Source: JANQIO01 sp043513815
Lineage (GTDB): Bacteria; Pseudomonadota; Gammaproteobacteria; Pseudomonadales; Halieaceae
Length of the DNA stretch: 64,000 bases
Direction: 5' to 3'
NCBI GenBank assembly: GCA_043513815.1
Contig: CP121313.1
Location: 2,852,001 to 2,916,000 of the forward strand
The stretch's first letter is position 1. Each line of letters starts with the position of its first letter. Below, piece after piece: positions 7,353-16,066 of this stretch. Under the pieces are notes generated by a model. The model was not told the DNA's origin. It ran no database searches and saw only the letters and a list, made by a program, of their open reading frames with translations. Position numbers and translations under genes: made by a program.

Positions 7353-9521
7353 TCAGGCCCGCGCGATAATGCGCCCTTCGTGCTTCAAAAGGTTGACCGG
7401 GTAGGCGCTCTGCTGGGCAAGGCCCGTGAGCCTGTCGTAGCGTTCGTGTCCGGGGATCAGGGCCTGTACGTTGGTTCCCTTTTCCTCCACCGGCCGGTCA
7501 TCGCCGGGGTCACCCCACCCGTGGGCGATGCCCAGGGTGCCGGAGGCGACGTCTTCCGATGCCTCCAGAATGCCTTCCTGACGGCCAAAGCCGGAATCGA
7601 CAATGACGCACTCACCATCGGCAAAGCCGTGGGCGGCAAGATCGTCCGGGGAAATCAGGATCGGGTTGTAGGGGCGCTTCTTCTCAGCCCGCGGTAGATT
7701 GTGCCCAGTGGTGCAGTACACCTCCGGCATGCGGTAGGTGATGGCGCGAAACTGAAAGTCCGCATCCGGGCGATAGCTGCCGGCCACCGGCATCGGTTCA
7801 GCGCGTACTTCACGCAGCTCTGCCATAGCCTCCGGGTGGCCCACGGCCATGCGTCGGTCGGCGTGGCCAATCATGTTGGGGATCACGCCGCCTACCTCGG
7901 TCTCGCGCTCACCGTACAGCTTGCCACTGGGGTTGTCCTTGAGGTCATCAAAGGGCGTGCGCGAACTGGCGTTGAGCGCCCGCATGATCTCCTCGGCCGC
8001 GGGCTTGCGGTCCTCGGGAAGGCCCTTGATGTTGGGGCGAATGCCCAGCCGCTCACCGATTTCCCAGAAGAAATCCCACTCCTCGATGGTGCCCTCGGGG
8101 GGCTCTACGAGCTTGTCGGTGTACTGCATGAACGGCTGCGGGTAGAACATGTTCATCATGTGGGGAATATCGTTGCGCTCGAAGGGGTGCTTCACCGCCA
8201 TGATGTAGTCCGCGTAGCGCGCGGTGGCGGATTCGAACAGGTCCAGGCAAACCAGCAGGTCCAGACTCTTGAGCGCCTCCACCGTGCGCTCGGCGTTGCT
8301 GAATACCAGCGCCGGGTTGCCGCCGTTGACGATCAGCGCCCGCACTTGCCCTTCACCGGGGGTAAGAATCTCGTCGGTGAGGGTGTTGGTGGGCATCTCG
8401 TTGTAACCAAACAGCCCGGAAATGCCCTTGATGCCGCGAATCCTCGAGGTCTCGCCGCTGAATGTCGGAATTGGCAGCGGCCCCATGTTTTCAGGCAGCG
8501 GCTGCGACAGGGCGCCGGTGATGCGGGTCATGCCGCCGCGGCGATCGTAGCGGCCGCAGATGGCATTGAGCACCCACACCAGGAACACACAGAGGTTCTG
8601 GTGGGCAGCCATGTGCAAGCCGGTGCCGGTCTGGGCGGCGCCGCTGCTGGCAGTGGCGAACACCTTTGCACCCTTAATAATGGTGTCTTTCGGAACCGTG
8701 GCGCGGGCGGCGGCATAGTCCAGGTCGAAGTCCGCGACCGAGGCCTTGAGCTGGTCGAAACCGGAGCAGTAGGCCTCCACATAGTCCTTGTCGTACCACT
8801 CGTTGTCGATGATCACCTTGATCATGGCGGACAGCAGGGTGGCATCTTCGCCGGGCTTCACCTGCAGGTGTACGTCAGCGCGACGCGCCACGTCACACTT
8901 GCGCGGGTCGATGACCACCAGCTTCATGCCACGTTTGAGGGAATTCTTGAGCCGGGTGGACGGGTTGGACTGGGGCATGGTCCACAGGTGGGAGACCGTC
9001 GGGTTGGTGGCCACGTACATGGCGACCTCGGAGTTGTCGATGTCCGGCGAGCCAAAGGGCATGGGCGCGCCAAACAGCCAGCCAGTGGCAATCGACAGGG
9101 CCGGGGAATCGATAGTGTAGGAGGTGTACATGCCGCGGGAACCCAGCGCCTCAAGCCACTTGCCGACAAACCAGGGGCCACCGGCCGCAGTGCGATGACC
9201 GCCGCAGCCGCTGTAGACCGCCACCGCATGGGGGCCGTGCTCGGCAATAATTGCCTTCAGGCGCTCGCCGATCTCGTCCAGGGCCTCGGTGGTTCTCACC
9301 GGTTGTAGTTGGCCCTCTACACGCTTCTGGCAAGCCAGCAGGCGATCCGGGTGATTGATGCGATCGACTTCACTGCGCCCTTTCGGGCAGGTGTAGCCTT
9401 CGGAGATGGGGTTGTCATGGTCACCGCGGACATCGACGACTTTACCGTCGTCCACATCCACTTCCATGCCACAGAACACGTGACAGAAACGGCAGAAGGT
9501 TTTCTTCGTCTCGACGGCCAT
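7353..9521 (-). CDS. Molybdopterin oxidoreductase (bis-MGD family)
   Basis: A 722-residue member of the DMSO reductase superfamily. At the N terminus Cys10, Cys13, Cys17 and Cys45 (CRFCHVFC ... TCPKG) form a [4Fe-4S] site. MGD-binding segments follow (VVIDPRKCDVARRADVHLQVKPGEDATLL), and a C-terminal molydop-binding domain begins near AITYRMPEVYCTTGHN. No twin-arginine signal is present, so the enzyme is cytoplasmic, as in assimilatory nitrate reductase or formate dehydrogenase relatives. Where those have Cys or Sec as Mo ligand, this protein reads TIDSPALS, with Ser or Asp instead. The start at 9521 follows GGGAG; a 20-residue extension was dropped. No partner subunits lie nearby, and the substrate is unknown. 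Confidence 0.85.
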   Translation of the reverse strand: MAVETKKTFCRFCHVFCGMEVDVDDGKVVDVRGDHDNPISEGYTCPKGRSEVDRINHPDRLLACQKRVEGQLQPVRTTEALDEIGERLKAIIAEHGPHAVAVYSGCGGHRTAAGGPWFVGKWLEALGSRGMYTSYTIDSPALSIATGWLFGAPMPFGSPDIDNSEVAMYVATNPTVSHLWTMPQSNPSTRLKNSLKRGMKLVVIDPRKCDVARRADVHLQVKPGEDATLLSAMIKVIIDNEWYDKDYVEAYCSGFDQLKASVADFDLDYAAARATVPKDTIIKGAKVFATASSGAAQTGTGLHMAAHQNLCVFLVWVLNAICGRYDRRGGMTRITGALSQPLPENMGPLPIPTFSGETSRIRGIKGISGLFGYNEMPTNTLTDEILTPGEGQVRALIVNGGNPALVFSNAERTVEALKSLDLLVCLDLFESATARYADYIMAVKHPFERNDIPHMMNMFYPQPFMQYTDKLVEPPEGTIEEWDFFWEIGERLGIRPNIKGLPEDRKPAAEEIMRALNASSRTPFDDLKDNPSGKLYGERETEVGGVIPNMIGHADRRMAVGHPEAMAELREVRAEPMPVAGSYRPDADFQFRAITYRMPEVYCTTGHNLPRAEKKRPYNPILISPDDLAAHGFADGECVIVDSGFGRQEGILEASEDVASGTLGIAHGWGDPGDDRPVEEKGTNVQALIPGHERYDRLTGLAQQSAYPVNLLKHEGRIIARA

Positions 9522-9707
9522 TATTGTTATCTCCCTGGTCGCGGCAACGACCCTATCGGCATCGAAGGAATAACCTAGCAAAGGAGTTGGTTAAAAACAA
9601 TCAGAACTGACTGATTTTTGCCAACAGCCTACCGACTGGCAAAATTGCCTGCCAGGGCCTACGGTAACAACACTTCCACAGACCCTCTTCCGACAAGGAG
9701 CTTTATC

Positions 9708-10232
9708 ATGTCGCTGTCTCTCTACGACGCTTCCGTTGCCACATATCTGCAAACCCTGGGTGGCGTAACCAATGTCATGACCAAGGGTGAGGCCCACGCC
9801 AACGACGGGCATTTCGCGCTGGATGATATTGTCAGCCACCGCCTCAAGGAGGACATGGCCCCGTTCAGCTTCCAGGTGATCTCGATATGGCACCACTCCC
9901 ACAATGCCATCAAGGGCCTGAAAGAAGGTGAGTTCACGCCGCCGCCCAAGGTAGAGAACATGGACTATGAAAAGTGTAAAAGCCTGATCGCCGAGGCCAC
10001 CGCCTATCTGGCGGCGCAGGACGCCGAAGAGATCAACGCGCTGGCCGACAAGCCGCTGGTGTTCCGCATGGGGTCCACAGAGATTCCCTTCACTGCCACA
10101 GACTTCATCCTGTCCTTCTCCCTGCCCAACTTCTACTTCCACGCCACCACGCTCTACGACATGCTGCGCATCAAGGGGGTACCGCTGGGCAAGATGGACT
10201 TCCTGGGCAATTTGCGAGTCGCCGGGGGCTAG
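9708..10232 (+). CDS. DUF1993 family protein
   Basis: A 174-residue cytoplasmic protein that matches the DUF1993 pattern: SLYDASV near the start, then ALDDIVSHRLKEDMAPFSFQV, and a C-terminal LPNFYFHATTLYDMLRIKGVPLGKMDFLG. The fold is a DinB-like four-helix bundle and the function is unknown. The ATG at 9708 has a strong AAGGAG eight bases upstream. It is followed after three bases by a glutathione transferase gene on the same strand, and the two are very likely cotranscribed. In many proteobacteria DUF1993 genes sit near stress or detoxification genes, which this arrangement resembles. Confidence 0.88.
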   Translation: MSLSLYDASVATYLQTLGGVTNVMTKGEAHANDGHFALDDIVSHRLKEDMAPFSFQVISIWHHSHNAIKGLKEGEFTPPPKVENMDYEKCKSLIAEATAYLAAQDAEEINALADKPLVFRMGSTEIPFTATDFILSFSLPNFYFHATTLYDMLRIKGVPLGKMDFLGNLRVAGG

Positions 10233-10235
10233 GTT

Positions 10236-10967
10236 ATGGCATTGGAACTCTGGACCTTCGCCACGCCCAATGGCTGGAAGGTGACCATTATGCTCGAAGA
10301 GCTAAAGGAGGCGGGCGTCGAACTGACCGACGTGAAGCTGGTCACGGTGGACATTTCCAAGGGTGCGCAGTTCGAGGAGGCGTTTACTTCCATCAACCCC
10401 AACCAGAAAATTCCCGGGCTGCGCGACGGCAAGACCACCCTGATGGAAAGCTGCGCGATCCTGCTCTACCTGGCGGAGAAGTTCCCCTCGCCGCTGCTGC
10501 CCGATGATGAATCCCGCTGGGATGTGATCCAGTGGCTGATGTGGCAGGCAGCCAACATCGGTCCCATTTTCGGCAACAAGCTGAGCTACACGCGCTACAT
10601 GGATGACGTGCCGGACGAGCAGAAATCCCACCCCCTGGAGCGCTTCAACAATGAAGCCCAGCGCCTGTTGCGAGTACTGGACAAACAGTTGGAAGGCAGA
10701 GACTACATTTGTGGCAAGCAGTTCACTATCGCCGACATCGCCTGCTACCCCTGGGTTCGAGGCTGGAAGTGGAGCAAGATCGATATTACTGGCCATAGCA
10801 ATGTAGTGGCCTGGGTGGACCGGGTGCGGGCGCGACCCGCCGTAGAGCGCGGCCTGGCCTACGGCTTCCAGGGGGACGAGATTGATCAGTGGAGCGAGGA
10901 CACCAAACGGCGCTACGCCCGCGCTGGTGCCTCCATCGCCGCCAACGCCAGTATCACCCGCGAATGA
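10236..10967 (+). CDS. Glutathione S-transferase, YfcG/YghU-like
   Basis: A 243-residue glutathione transferase-like protein. The thioredoxin-like N-terminal domain has ATPNGWKVTIMLEEL and the typical VDISKGAQFEEAFTSINPNQKIPGL, followed by the glutathione-binding ESCAILLYLAEKF. The all-helical C-terminal domain carries DYICGKQFTIADIACYPWVRG with the N-capping Asp. This is the pattern of the YfcG/YghU group, which shows disulfide-bond oxidoreductase activity with glutathione in E. coli. It follows the DUF1993 gene by three bases and is convergent with the acyl-CoA synthetase gene. Confidence 0.9.
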   Translation: MALELWTFATPNGWKVTIMLEELKEAGVELTDVKLVTVDISKGAQFEEAFTSINPNQKIPGLRDGKTTLMESCAILLYLAEKFPSPLLPDDESRWDVIQWLMWQAANIGPIFGNKLSYTRYMDDVPDEQKSHPLERFNNEAQRLLRVLDKQLEGRDYICGKQFTIADIACYPWVRGWKWSKIDITGHSNVVAWVDRVRARPAVERGLAYGFQGDEIDQWSEDTKRRYARAGASIAANASITRE

Positions 10968-10982
10968 GCCTGCAACTGCGCT

Positions 10983-12470
10983 CTAACCACCGCGCGTTTC
11001 ACGCAGGGCCAGGCGGCGAATCTTGCCCGCCTCGTTGCGCGGTAGCTGTTCAACAAGCTCGAAGGCCCGCGGCACCTTGTATCGCGCCAGCTCCTTGAGG
11101 CACAGGGCCTCCAGCTCAGCCGGGTCGAGACTGGACTCGGCCCGCGGCTCGACGATGGCATGCACACGGCGACCGAGGTCATCGTCCTTGAGGCCCACCA
11201 CCGCCACATCCTGCACCGCGGGGTGGCTGCTGATCACGGCTTCCACCTCAGCCGGAAACACGTTGGCGCCACCGGTAATAATCATATCGGTGCGGCGGTC
11301 AGCCAGGTACAGATAGCCCTGCTCGTCCAGGTAGCCGAGGTCGCCGACACTGACAAAGCCATCGCCCAGCGTCTCCAGCGCATTGGCTCCGAGGTACTGG
11401 TAGCCGGCGCTGCCGTCGCCGAAACGGGAGAAGATTTCTCCCACTTCCCCCGGCGGCAGAATATTTCGATCTTCATCGACGATGCGAAACTCGGTCAGGA
11501 CACCGCGACCCACACTGCCGGGATGTTCCAACCATTCCTGCCCGTCGATAACAGTGATGCCGGTGGCTTCAGTGGCGGCCCACAATTCCAGCACCTTCTC
11601 AGCGCCGAACAGCTCGATGCAGCCGCGTTTGGCCCAGTCCGGGCAGGCCGCGGCGTAATGCCACAACAGCCTTACCGAACTCACATCCCGCGACCCCACG
11701 TCGGGCTCACGCAGCATACGCTGCATCATGGTGGGCACCAGGTTCAGCGCCGTGGGACGGTATTCCTCGATCAGGTCCAGCATGCGACCGGCATTGAAGC
11801 GCTCGTTGATTAGCACGCGCCCACCGTGGAACAGGATGACCTGGGTAAAGAAAAACGGGCCATTGTGATAAAGAGGCCCCGGTGAATACAACAGGTCGCC
11901 GGGGTCGAAACGCAGCAGTTTGGCGGTGGGGTGCTCTCCCTCCGGAAACTGGAAGGGTCCCGGCGTGACGATCAGTTTCGGCTTGCCGGTGGAACCGCCA
12001 GAGCCCAGCGCCTTGATGGGATTGGGTACGCGGGCATCGGGCAACTCATCCGGGAAGGCATCGACCTCTCGCATGGCCTGCCGACTCATGGCGTCCAGGT
12101 CAGCGTGGTCGCTGAACACCGCTGTCGGGTGCGCCAGCGCCAGCATGGCGTCGCGCTCCTCCGGCGGCATGGCGTAGCTCACCGGCACTGGCGACCCGCC
12201 GGCCTTGTAGGTGGCGAGGGTCGCCACCAGGTGCTCTACGCAGGTGGGCAGGTTAATGGCGACGAAATCCCCGGTGCCGACACCGGCTTCGATCAGCCTG
12301 TGGGCGAGGCGGTTGGACCAGCTGTCGAACCGTGCCCGGGTCAGCTCCTCGACACCGCCATCCTCGCGGGCGCAGATGACCACCACCTCGTCTGGGCGCT
12401 GTTTGGCGTATTCGTGCTGGGCCTGGCCGGGAGTCCAGAGCGTATCGGGAGTCGAGAAGGGTGAAGGCAT
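10983..12470 (-). CDS. Acyl-CoA synthetase (AMP-binding)
   Basis: A 495-residue class I adenylate-forming enzyme. Seen are the P-loop-like GSGGSTGKPKLIV (core motif A3), ELWAATEATG (A5), VGDLGYLDEQGYLYLADRRTDMIITGGANVFP (A7-A8), and a terminal NEAGKIRRLALRE carrying the A10 lysine. It should activate a carboxylic acid with ATP and load it on CoA; the acid is unknown. The ORF can be extended by 40 residues, but MPSPFSTPDTLW at 12470 fits the family start. A short decayed copy of this protein's N terminus lies at 25183-25311. No promoter was recognised. Confidence 0.9.
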   Translation of the reverse strand: MPSPFSTPDTLWTPGQAQHEYAKQRPDEVVVICAREDGGVEELTRARFDSWSNRLAHRLIEAGVGTGDFVAINLPTCVEHLVATLATYKAGGSPVPVSYAMPPEERDAMLALAHPTAVFSDHADLDAMSRQAMREVDAFPDELPDARVPNPIKALGSGGSTGKPKLIVTPGPFQFPEGEHPTAKLLRFDPGDLLYSPGPLYHNGPFFFTQVILFHGGRVLINERFNAGRMLDLIEEYRPTALNLVPTMMQRMLREPDVGSRDVSSVRLLWHYAAACPDWAKRGCIELFGAEKVLELWAATEATGITVIDGQEWLEHPGSVGRGVLTEFRIVDEDRNILPPGEVGEIFSRFGDGSAGYQYLGANALETLGDGFVSVGDLGYLDEQGYLYLADRRTDMIITGGANVFPAEVEAVISSHPAVQDVAVVGLKDDDLGRRVHAIVEPRAESSLDPAELEALCLKELARYKVPRAFELVEQLPRNEAGKIRRLALRETRGG

Positions 12471-12942
12471 GCTGAGTTTCCGTCGCCGGGTGGGGCACAA
12501 GGTATAGCGCGGAACCCGAGGAAATTGAAGTCCAAAAAGGCTCTGCGGCCAATGAGCGCTGCGGCCACTGTTTCCGAACGCCACCGACATAAGAGCAGAA
12601 ATGCAAGCTACCGGATCATTGAAGATTTCCTGAGGAGTTCATTGCATTGCTATCAGCGCCTAAGCTAAAGCTTCGGGCATGGACTAAAATGACGTGTGCG
12701 ACGAGTTCAGGGCCAACACCTGATCACTGAGGCCAGGAGCTCTGCGCAATGACCAAGCTATAGAGCGTAGCGTCGCCTGAGGCTCTAACCCAGGTAGATC
12801 GAGCAGATGTGCAAAAAGGACAAATCGGACTGGCTAGAAACACAATGCTTGCTACACCGGTCGCACTACTGAATTACCAGTGTTCGACCCACCCCAGCCT
12901 ACCGATAAGGCAGCGTTTCGGGTGTGGTAGCAATCGGAATGC
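12471..12942. other. Non-coding gap, nothing recognised
   Basis: The 472 bases between the acyl-CoA synthetase start and the SDR stop contain no ORF with convincing coding character, no tRNA and no clear hairpin terminator. An in-frame ORF on the plus strand (12809-13129) overlaps the SDR gene antisense and shows no family features. The stretch should hold the synthetase promoter and the end of the thiolase/SDR transcript. Confidence 0.5.
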
Positions 12943-13857
12943 TCACGCTACTCCTAGCCCCTTCGCAGCCATGGTGACCATCTTTATAACGTGTTCGGAC
13001 CCAGCCCTGGGTGCGGACTCATTCTCAGTGTCGGCAATGACATCCCAGCGGGAGACAATCTCTTCCGCCGTCTGCTGCTCGGGCGGCAGCCAGAGTCCCT
13101 CGCTTTCCACCAGTCGGGTCACGCAATAACTGCCAGCCTGGGCGTTGAGAATGCAGTGATTCGGCGCATCACGGTGACACAATGCAACCATGGCTTGCGC
13201 CACGGGTTCGACGGTCATCAGTGCCTTAACATCGTCCTGCAACAGGTCTTCGGTCATGCGCGTGGCGGCACCGGGGCCCAGTGCGTTGATGCGGATATTG
13301 AAATTATCACCTTCCTGCACCAGCGTGTTCATCAGGCCCAGTACCCCCATCTTGGCCGCACCGTAGTTGCTCTGCCCGAAATTGCCGTACATCCCGGAAC
13401 TGGAGGTCGTCATGACGATACGGCCGTATTGCTGCTCACGCATGATATTCCACACGGCCTTCGTACAGTTCACGCTGCCGCCGAGGTGAACGTCCAGCAC
13501 CAGCTGGAAATCCGCCAGGGCCATCTTCGCAAACGACTTGTCGCGGAGGATACCGGCGTTGTTCACCAGCACGTCGACCCGGCCCCAGGTATCCATCGTC
13601 TGTTTCACCATGGCCTCGACTTCCTGGTACTTCGCAACATTGGCGCCGTTTGCCAACGCCTCGCCACCGGAGGCTTCTATCTCCTCGACCACGGCTTTCG
13701 CTGCATCGGAAGATGCTCCGGTGCCGTCCGCCGTACTGCCCAGGTCATTAACCACGACCCTGGCGCCGCGTGACGCCAGCGCCAGCGCGTGGGCCCGGCC
13801 CAGGCCGTTACCGGCGCCCGTGACAATGGCTACCTGGTCGTCAAATCGAATACTCAT
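12943..13857 (-). CDS. SDR, 3-hydroxyacyl-CoA dehydrogenase-like
   Basis: A 304-residue short-chain dehydrogenase resembling the dehydrogenase part of peroxisomal multifunctional enzyme type 2. The cofactor motif is GAGNGLGRAHA, followed by VNNAGILRDKSF, the catalytic serine in TTSSSGMYG and Tyr-Lys in NYGAAK, then a characteristic C-terminal extension with NAQAGSYCVTRLVESEGLWLP. It likely oxidises 3-hydroxyacyl-CoA with NAD. The gene lies 12 bases downstream of the thiolase, so both are transcribed from the promoter at 15134-15162. Together they supply the last two steps of a beta-oxidation-type cycle. Confidence 0.88.
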   Translation of the reverse strand: MSIRFDDQVAIVTGAGNGLGRAHALALASRGARVVVNDLGSTADGTGASSDAAKAVVEEIEASGGEALANGANVAKYQEVEAMVKQTMDTWGRVDVLVNNAGILRDKSFAKMALADFQLVLDVHLGGSVNCTKAVWNIMREQQYGRIVMTTSSSGMYGNFGQSNYGAAKMGVLGLMNTLVQEGDNFNIRINALGPGAATRMTEDLLQDDVKALMTVEPVAQAMVALCHRDAPNHCILNAQAGSYCVTRLVESEGLWLPPEQQTAEEIVSRWDVIADTENESAPRAGSEHVIKMVTMAAKGLGVA

Positions 13858-13869
13858 CGCACTACCCCC

Positions 13870-15075
13870 TCAGTAAATTTCGAACAAACCCGCTGCGCCC
13901 ATACCAGCGCCAACACACATGGTCACCACTCCCCACTTCGCGCCACGGCGCCGCCCTTCCAGCAGGATGTGGCCGGTACAGCGGGCACCAGTCATACCGT
14001 AGGGATGCCCGATGGCGATGGCGCCGCCGTTCACATTGAACTTCTCCGGATCGATGCCCAGGGTATCCCGGCAGTACAGTGCCTGACTGGCGAAGGCCTC
14101 GTTCAGTTCCCAGATGTCGATATCGTCAACCTTGAGTCCCGCGCGCTCCAGTAGACGCGGAACCGCGAATACCGGCCCGATGCCCATTTCGTCGGGCTCA
14201 CAGCCGGCAACGGCAAAACCGCGCAAGGCCCCCAGCGGCTCGAGACCGCGCTGTTCGGCCTCTCTCGCCTCCATGACGACACAGGCGCTGGCGCCGTCGG
14301 ACATCTGGCTCGCGTTGCCAGCGGTAATGTATTTTCCCTGTTTGACCACCTGGCCATCCGCGAACACAGGCTGCAGTGAGGCCAGTCCGTCCAATGTGGT
14401 GTCCGGCCGGTTACATTCGTCCCTGTCCGCCGTCTTCTCCTCCAGAGACTCTTCGCCGGTTTCCCGATCCAGCTTCTTCCAGGTGGCGGTCAGAGGCACG
14501 ATCTCGTCATCGAACACACCGGCCTGCTGGGCGGCAGCAGTGCGCTGTTGGCTCCTCAGGGCGTATTCATCCTGTGAGTCCCGGGAAACACCGTAGCGGT
14601 CGGCTACGACTTCCGCGGTTTCGATCATGGCCATCCACAGCGCAGGTTTCTGCGCAAGCAGTGCCTCCTCTGTAGCGTGGAACATGTTGAAGTGCCCACC
14701 CAACTGGACCAGGGAGATGGACTCCACCCCACCGGCAGCCATCACCGGCACGTCTTCGGAGATCACCCGCCCGGCGGCCATGGCAATGGCCTGCAGGCCG
14801 GAAGAGCAGTATCGGTTCACGGTGACTCCCGAGGTGCCTACCGGGCAGCCCGCCTTGATCGCGGCATTCCGCGCCACGTTGAACCCGGTGGCGCCCTCCG
14901 GTTGTCCAGAGCCCAGGATCACATCCTCAATCTGTGAGGGCTCGACTCCCGCTCGCTCTATGGCGTGGGCCAGCGCATGGCCTGCCAGGGTAACACCATG
15001 GGTGTTGTTGAAAGTGCCACGCACGGACTTGGCCATTGGCGTGCGTGCGGTGGACAAGATGACGGCTTCGCGCAT
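13870..15075 (-). CDS. Acetyl-CoA acyltransferase (thiolase)
   Basis: A 401-residue thiolase that cleaves 3-ketoacyl-CoA with CoA. Catalytic residues are visible: Cys90 in NRYCSSGLQA, His in NGGAIAIGHPYGMTGAR, and the second Cys in VTMCVGAGMGAAGLF. The N-terminal REAVILSTARTPMAK is typical. An in-frame extension of 37 residues was rejected because AGGAAA lies upstream of the ATG at 15075 and the family begins here. It is the first gene of a two-gene operon with the SDR. A promoter with a palindrome in its spacer lies 60 to 90 bases upstream, divergent from the TetR gene, which suggests direct repression by that regulator. Confidence 0.92.
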   Translation of the reverse strand: MREAVILSTARTPMAKSVRGTFNNTHGVTLAGHALAHAIERAGVEPSQIEDVILGSGQPEGATGFNVARNAAIKAGCPVGTSGVTVNRYCSSGLQAIAMAAGRVISEDVPVMAAGGVESISLVQLGGHFNMFHATEEALLAQKPALWMAMIETAEVVADRYGVSRDSQDEYALRSQQRTAAAQQAGVFDDEIVPLTATWKKLDRETGEESLEEKTADRDECNRPDTTLDGLASLQPVFADGQVVKQGKYITAGNASQMSDGASACVVMEAREAEQRGLEPLGALRGFAVAGCEPDEMGIGPVFAVPRLLERAGLKVDDIDIWELNEAFASQALYCRDTLGIDPEKFNVNGGAIAIGHPYGMTGARCTGHILLEGRRRGAKWGVVTMCVGAGMGAAGLFEIY

Positions 15076-15133
15076 ACAAAATTTCCTGTCTTGTTCGGGG
15101 CCTGCGGCCAGGCTGGGATAACTGTAATCGCGA

Positions 15134-15162
15134 ATCATGCTAAACATATGTTCAGTAGTCAA
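15134..15162 (-). promoter_or_regulatory. Thiolase promoter with palindromic operator
   Basis: On the minus strand, -35 TTGACT (15162-15157) and -10 CATGAT (15139-15134) are separated by exactly 17 bases. Nearly the whole spacer is the imperfect palindrome CTGAACATATGTTTAG (15155-15140, 14 of 16 positions symmetric). A close relative of this palindrome lies at 18288-18305. A dimer of the adjacent TetR protein binding here would block RNA polymerase. The half-site ACTGAACA recurs at 15322-15329 just ahead of the tetR start, which could give weak autoregulation. Confidence 0.65.
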
Positions 15163-15350
15163 GCGTCTTGATCCGGATATTCCCACCGCCGACTACAAGC
15201 TACTATTTGCATTAAAATCAGTGAGTTGTAGCCTAGGTGCGGATCATCGCGTAGGCTTGTTTCGACAGATCATTCACTTGAACGCCCGTCTAATACTTGA
15301 CTGTCAAATACCCACAATTCGACTGAACACAGCCTGAGGAGACCTCCACC

Positions 15351-15983
15351 ATGAACAAGACTGCATCGACCGATTCGCCGGATGGCCGCGAGAGGCTGCT
15401 GCGCGTTGCCATGCAGTTGTTTTCGGACAAGGGATTCGACGGAGTCACCGTGCGGGACATCGCGAAAGCGGCGAACGTTTCGGTCGGTCTACTCAACCAT
15501 CACTACGGTTCCAAAAAAGGCCTGCGCGAGGCAGTGGACCAGCACGTGATCAAGCAGTTCGAGGAGGTGCTGGGCGAGGACGCCAACGAGTCCGCCCAGC
15601 ACGAAGATTTCAATGCCTGGGTGGAGAACTGGATCGGCAAGCACGCGGATGAGTGGGATATGTCAGTAAGCTATATGCGCCGCGCTCTGCTGGAGGACAG
15701 CGACTGGGGCAGCCAGTTGTTCCTGCGCTTCTACCAGATCGCCCGAACCAGCCTGGACCGTGCAGATGCCGCCGGCCTCATACGCCCGGACGTTGACCGC
15801 CTGTGGCTACCCCTGCTGATTGTCTACCTGGAGCTGGGCACCATGCTGCTGGAACCGCACATACGCCGCCTGCTGGGGAAGTCCGGCTACGAACGAGATC
15901 TGTGGCGGCGCCGCTACACCGCCTACCTGGACCTGATCGCGAGGGGCGCCTACCGCCCGGAGGTTCTGGACACCACCACATAA
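15351..15983 (+). CDS. TetR family transcriptional regulator
   Basis: A 210-residue TetR-type repressor. The N-terminal helix-turn-helix is clear: RLLRVAMQLFSDKGFDGVTV, DIAKAANVSVGLLNHHYGSK, then GLREAVDQHV. The C-terminal ligand domain is helical and unassigned. It is divergent from the thiolase/SDR operon and convergent with the TonB receptor gene. The palindrome in the thiolase promoter and its perfect version between the receptor and the ligase operon are natural candidate operators, so I infer it controls the whole catabolic region in response to an acyl-CoA or substrate. A GAGGAG motif precedes the start. Confidence 0.9.
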   Translation: MNKTASTDSPDGRERLLRVAMQLFSDKGFDGVTVRDIAKAANVSVGLLNHHYGSKKGLREAVDQHVIKQFEEVLGEDANESAQHEDFNAWVENWIGKHADEWDMSVSYMRRALLEDSDWGSQLFLRFYQIARTSLDRADAAGLIRPDVDRLWLPLLIVYLELGTMLLEPHIRRLLGKSGYERDLWRRRYTAYLDLIARGAYRPEVLDTTT

Positions 15984-16023
15984 AAAAGCCGGCGACCCAC
16001 ACCGGCAAACACCCACCTGCGAT

Positions 16024-16049
16024 GCAGGCTCATCAGCTCACGAGCCTGC
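16024..16049. terminator. Hairpin between convergent tetR and TonB receptor genes
   Basis: A perfect 8-bp stem, gcaggctc/gagcctgc, with a 10-base loop lies in the 83-base gap between two convergent stop codons. The location suits a bidirectional terminator, but a T tract is missing on both sides. Confidence 0.4.
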
Positions 16050-16066
16050 CGAACCCGGACGGGATT

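Noticed and set aside
7701..9308. A 535-residue plus-strand ORF
   Set aside because: Antisense to the molybdopterin oxidoreductase gene, with His/Gly/Val-rich composition typical of a shadow frame and no recognisable domain.
12809..13129. A 106-residue plus-strand ORF at the edge of the SDR gene
   Set aside because: More than half is antisense to the SDR gene, with no family features or ribosome site.
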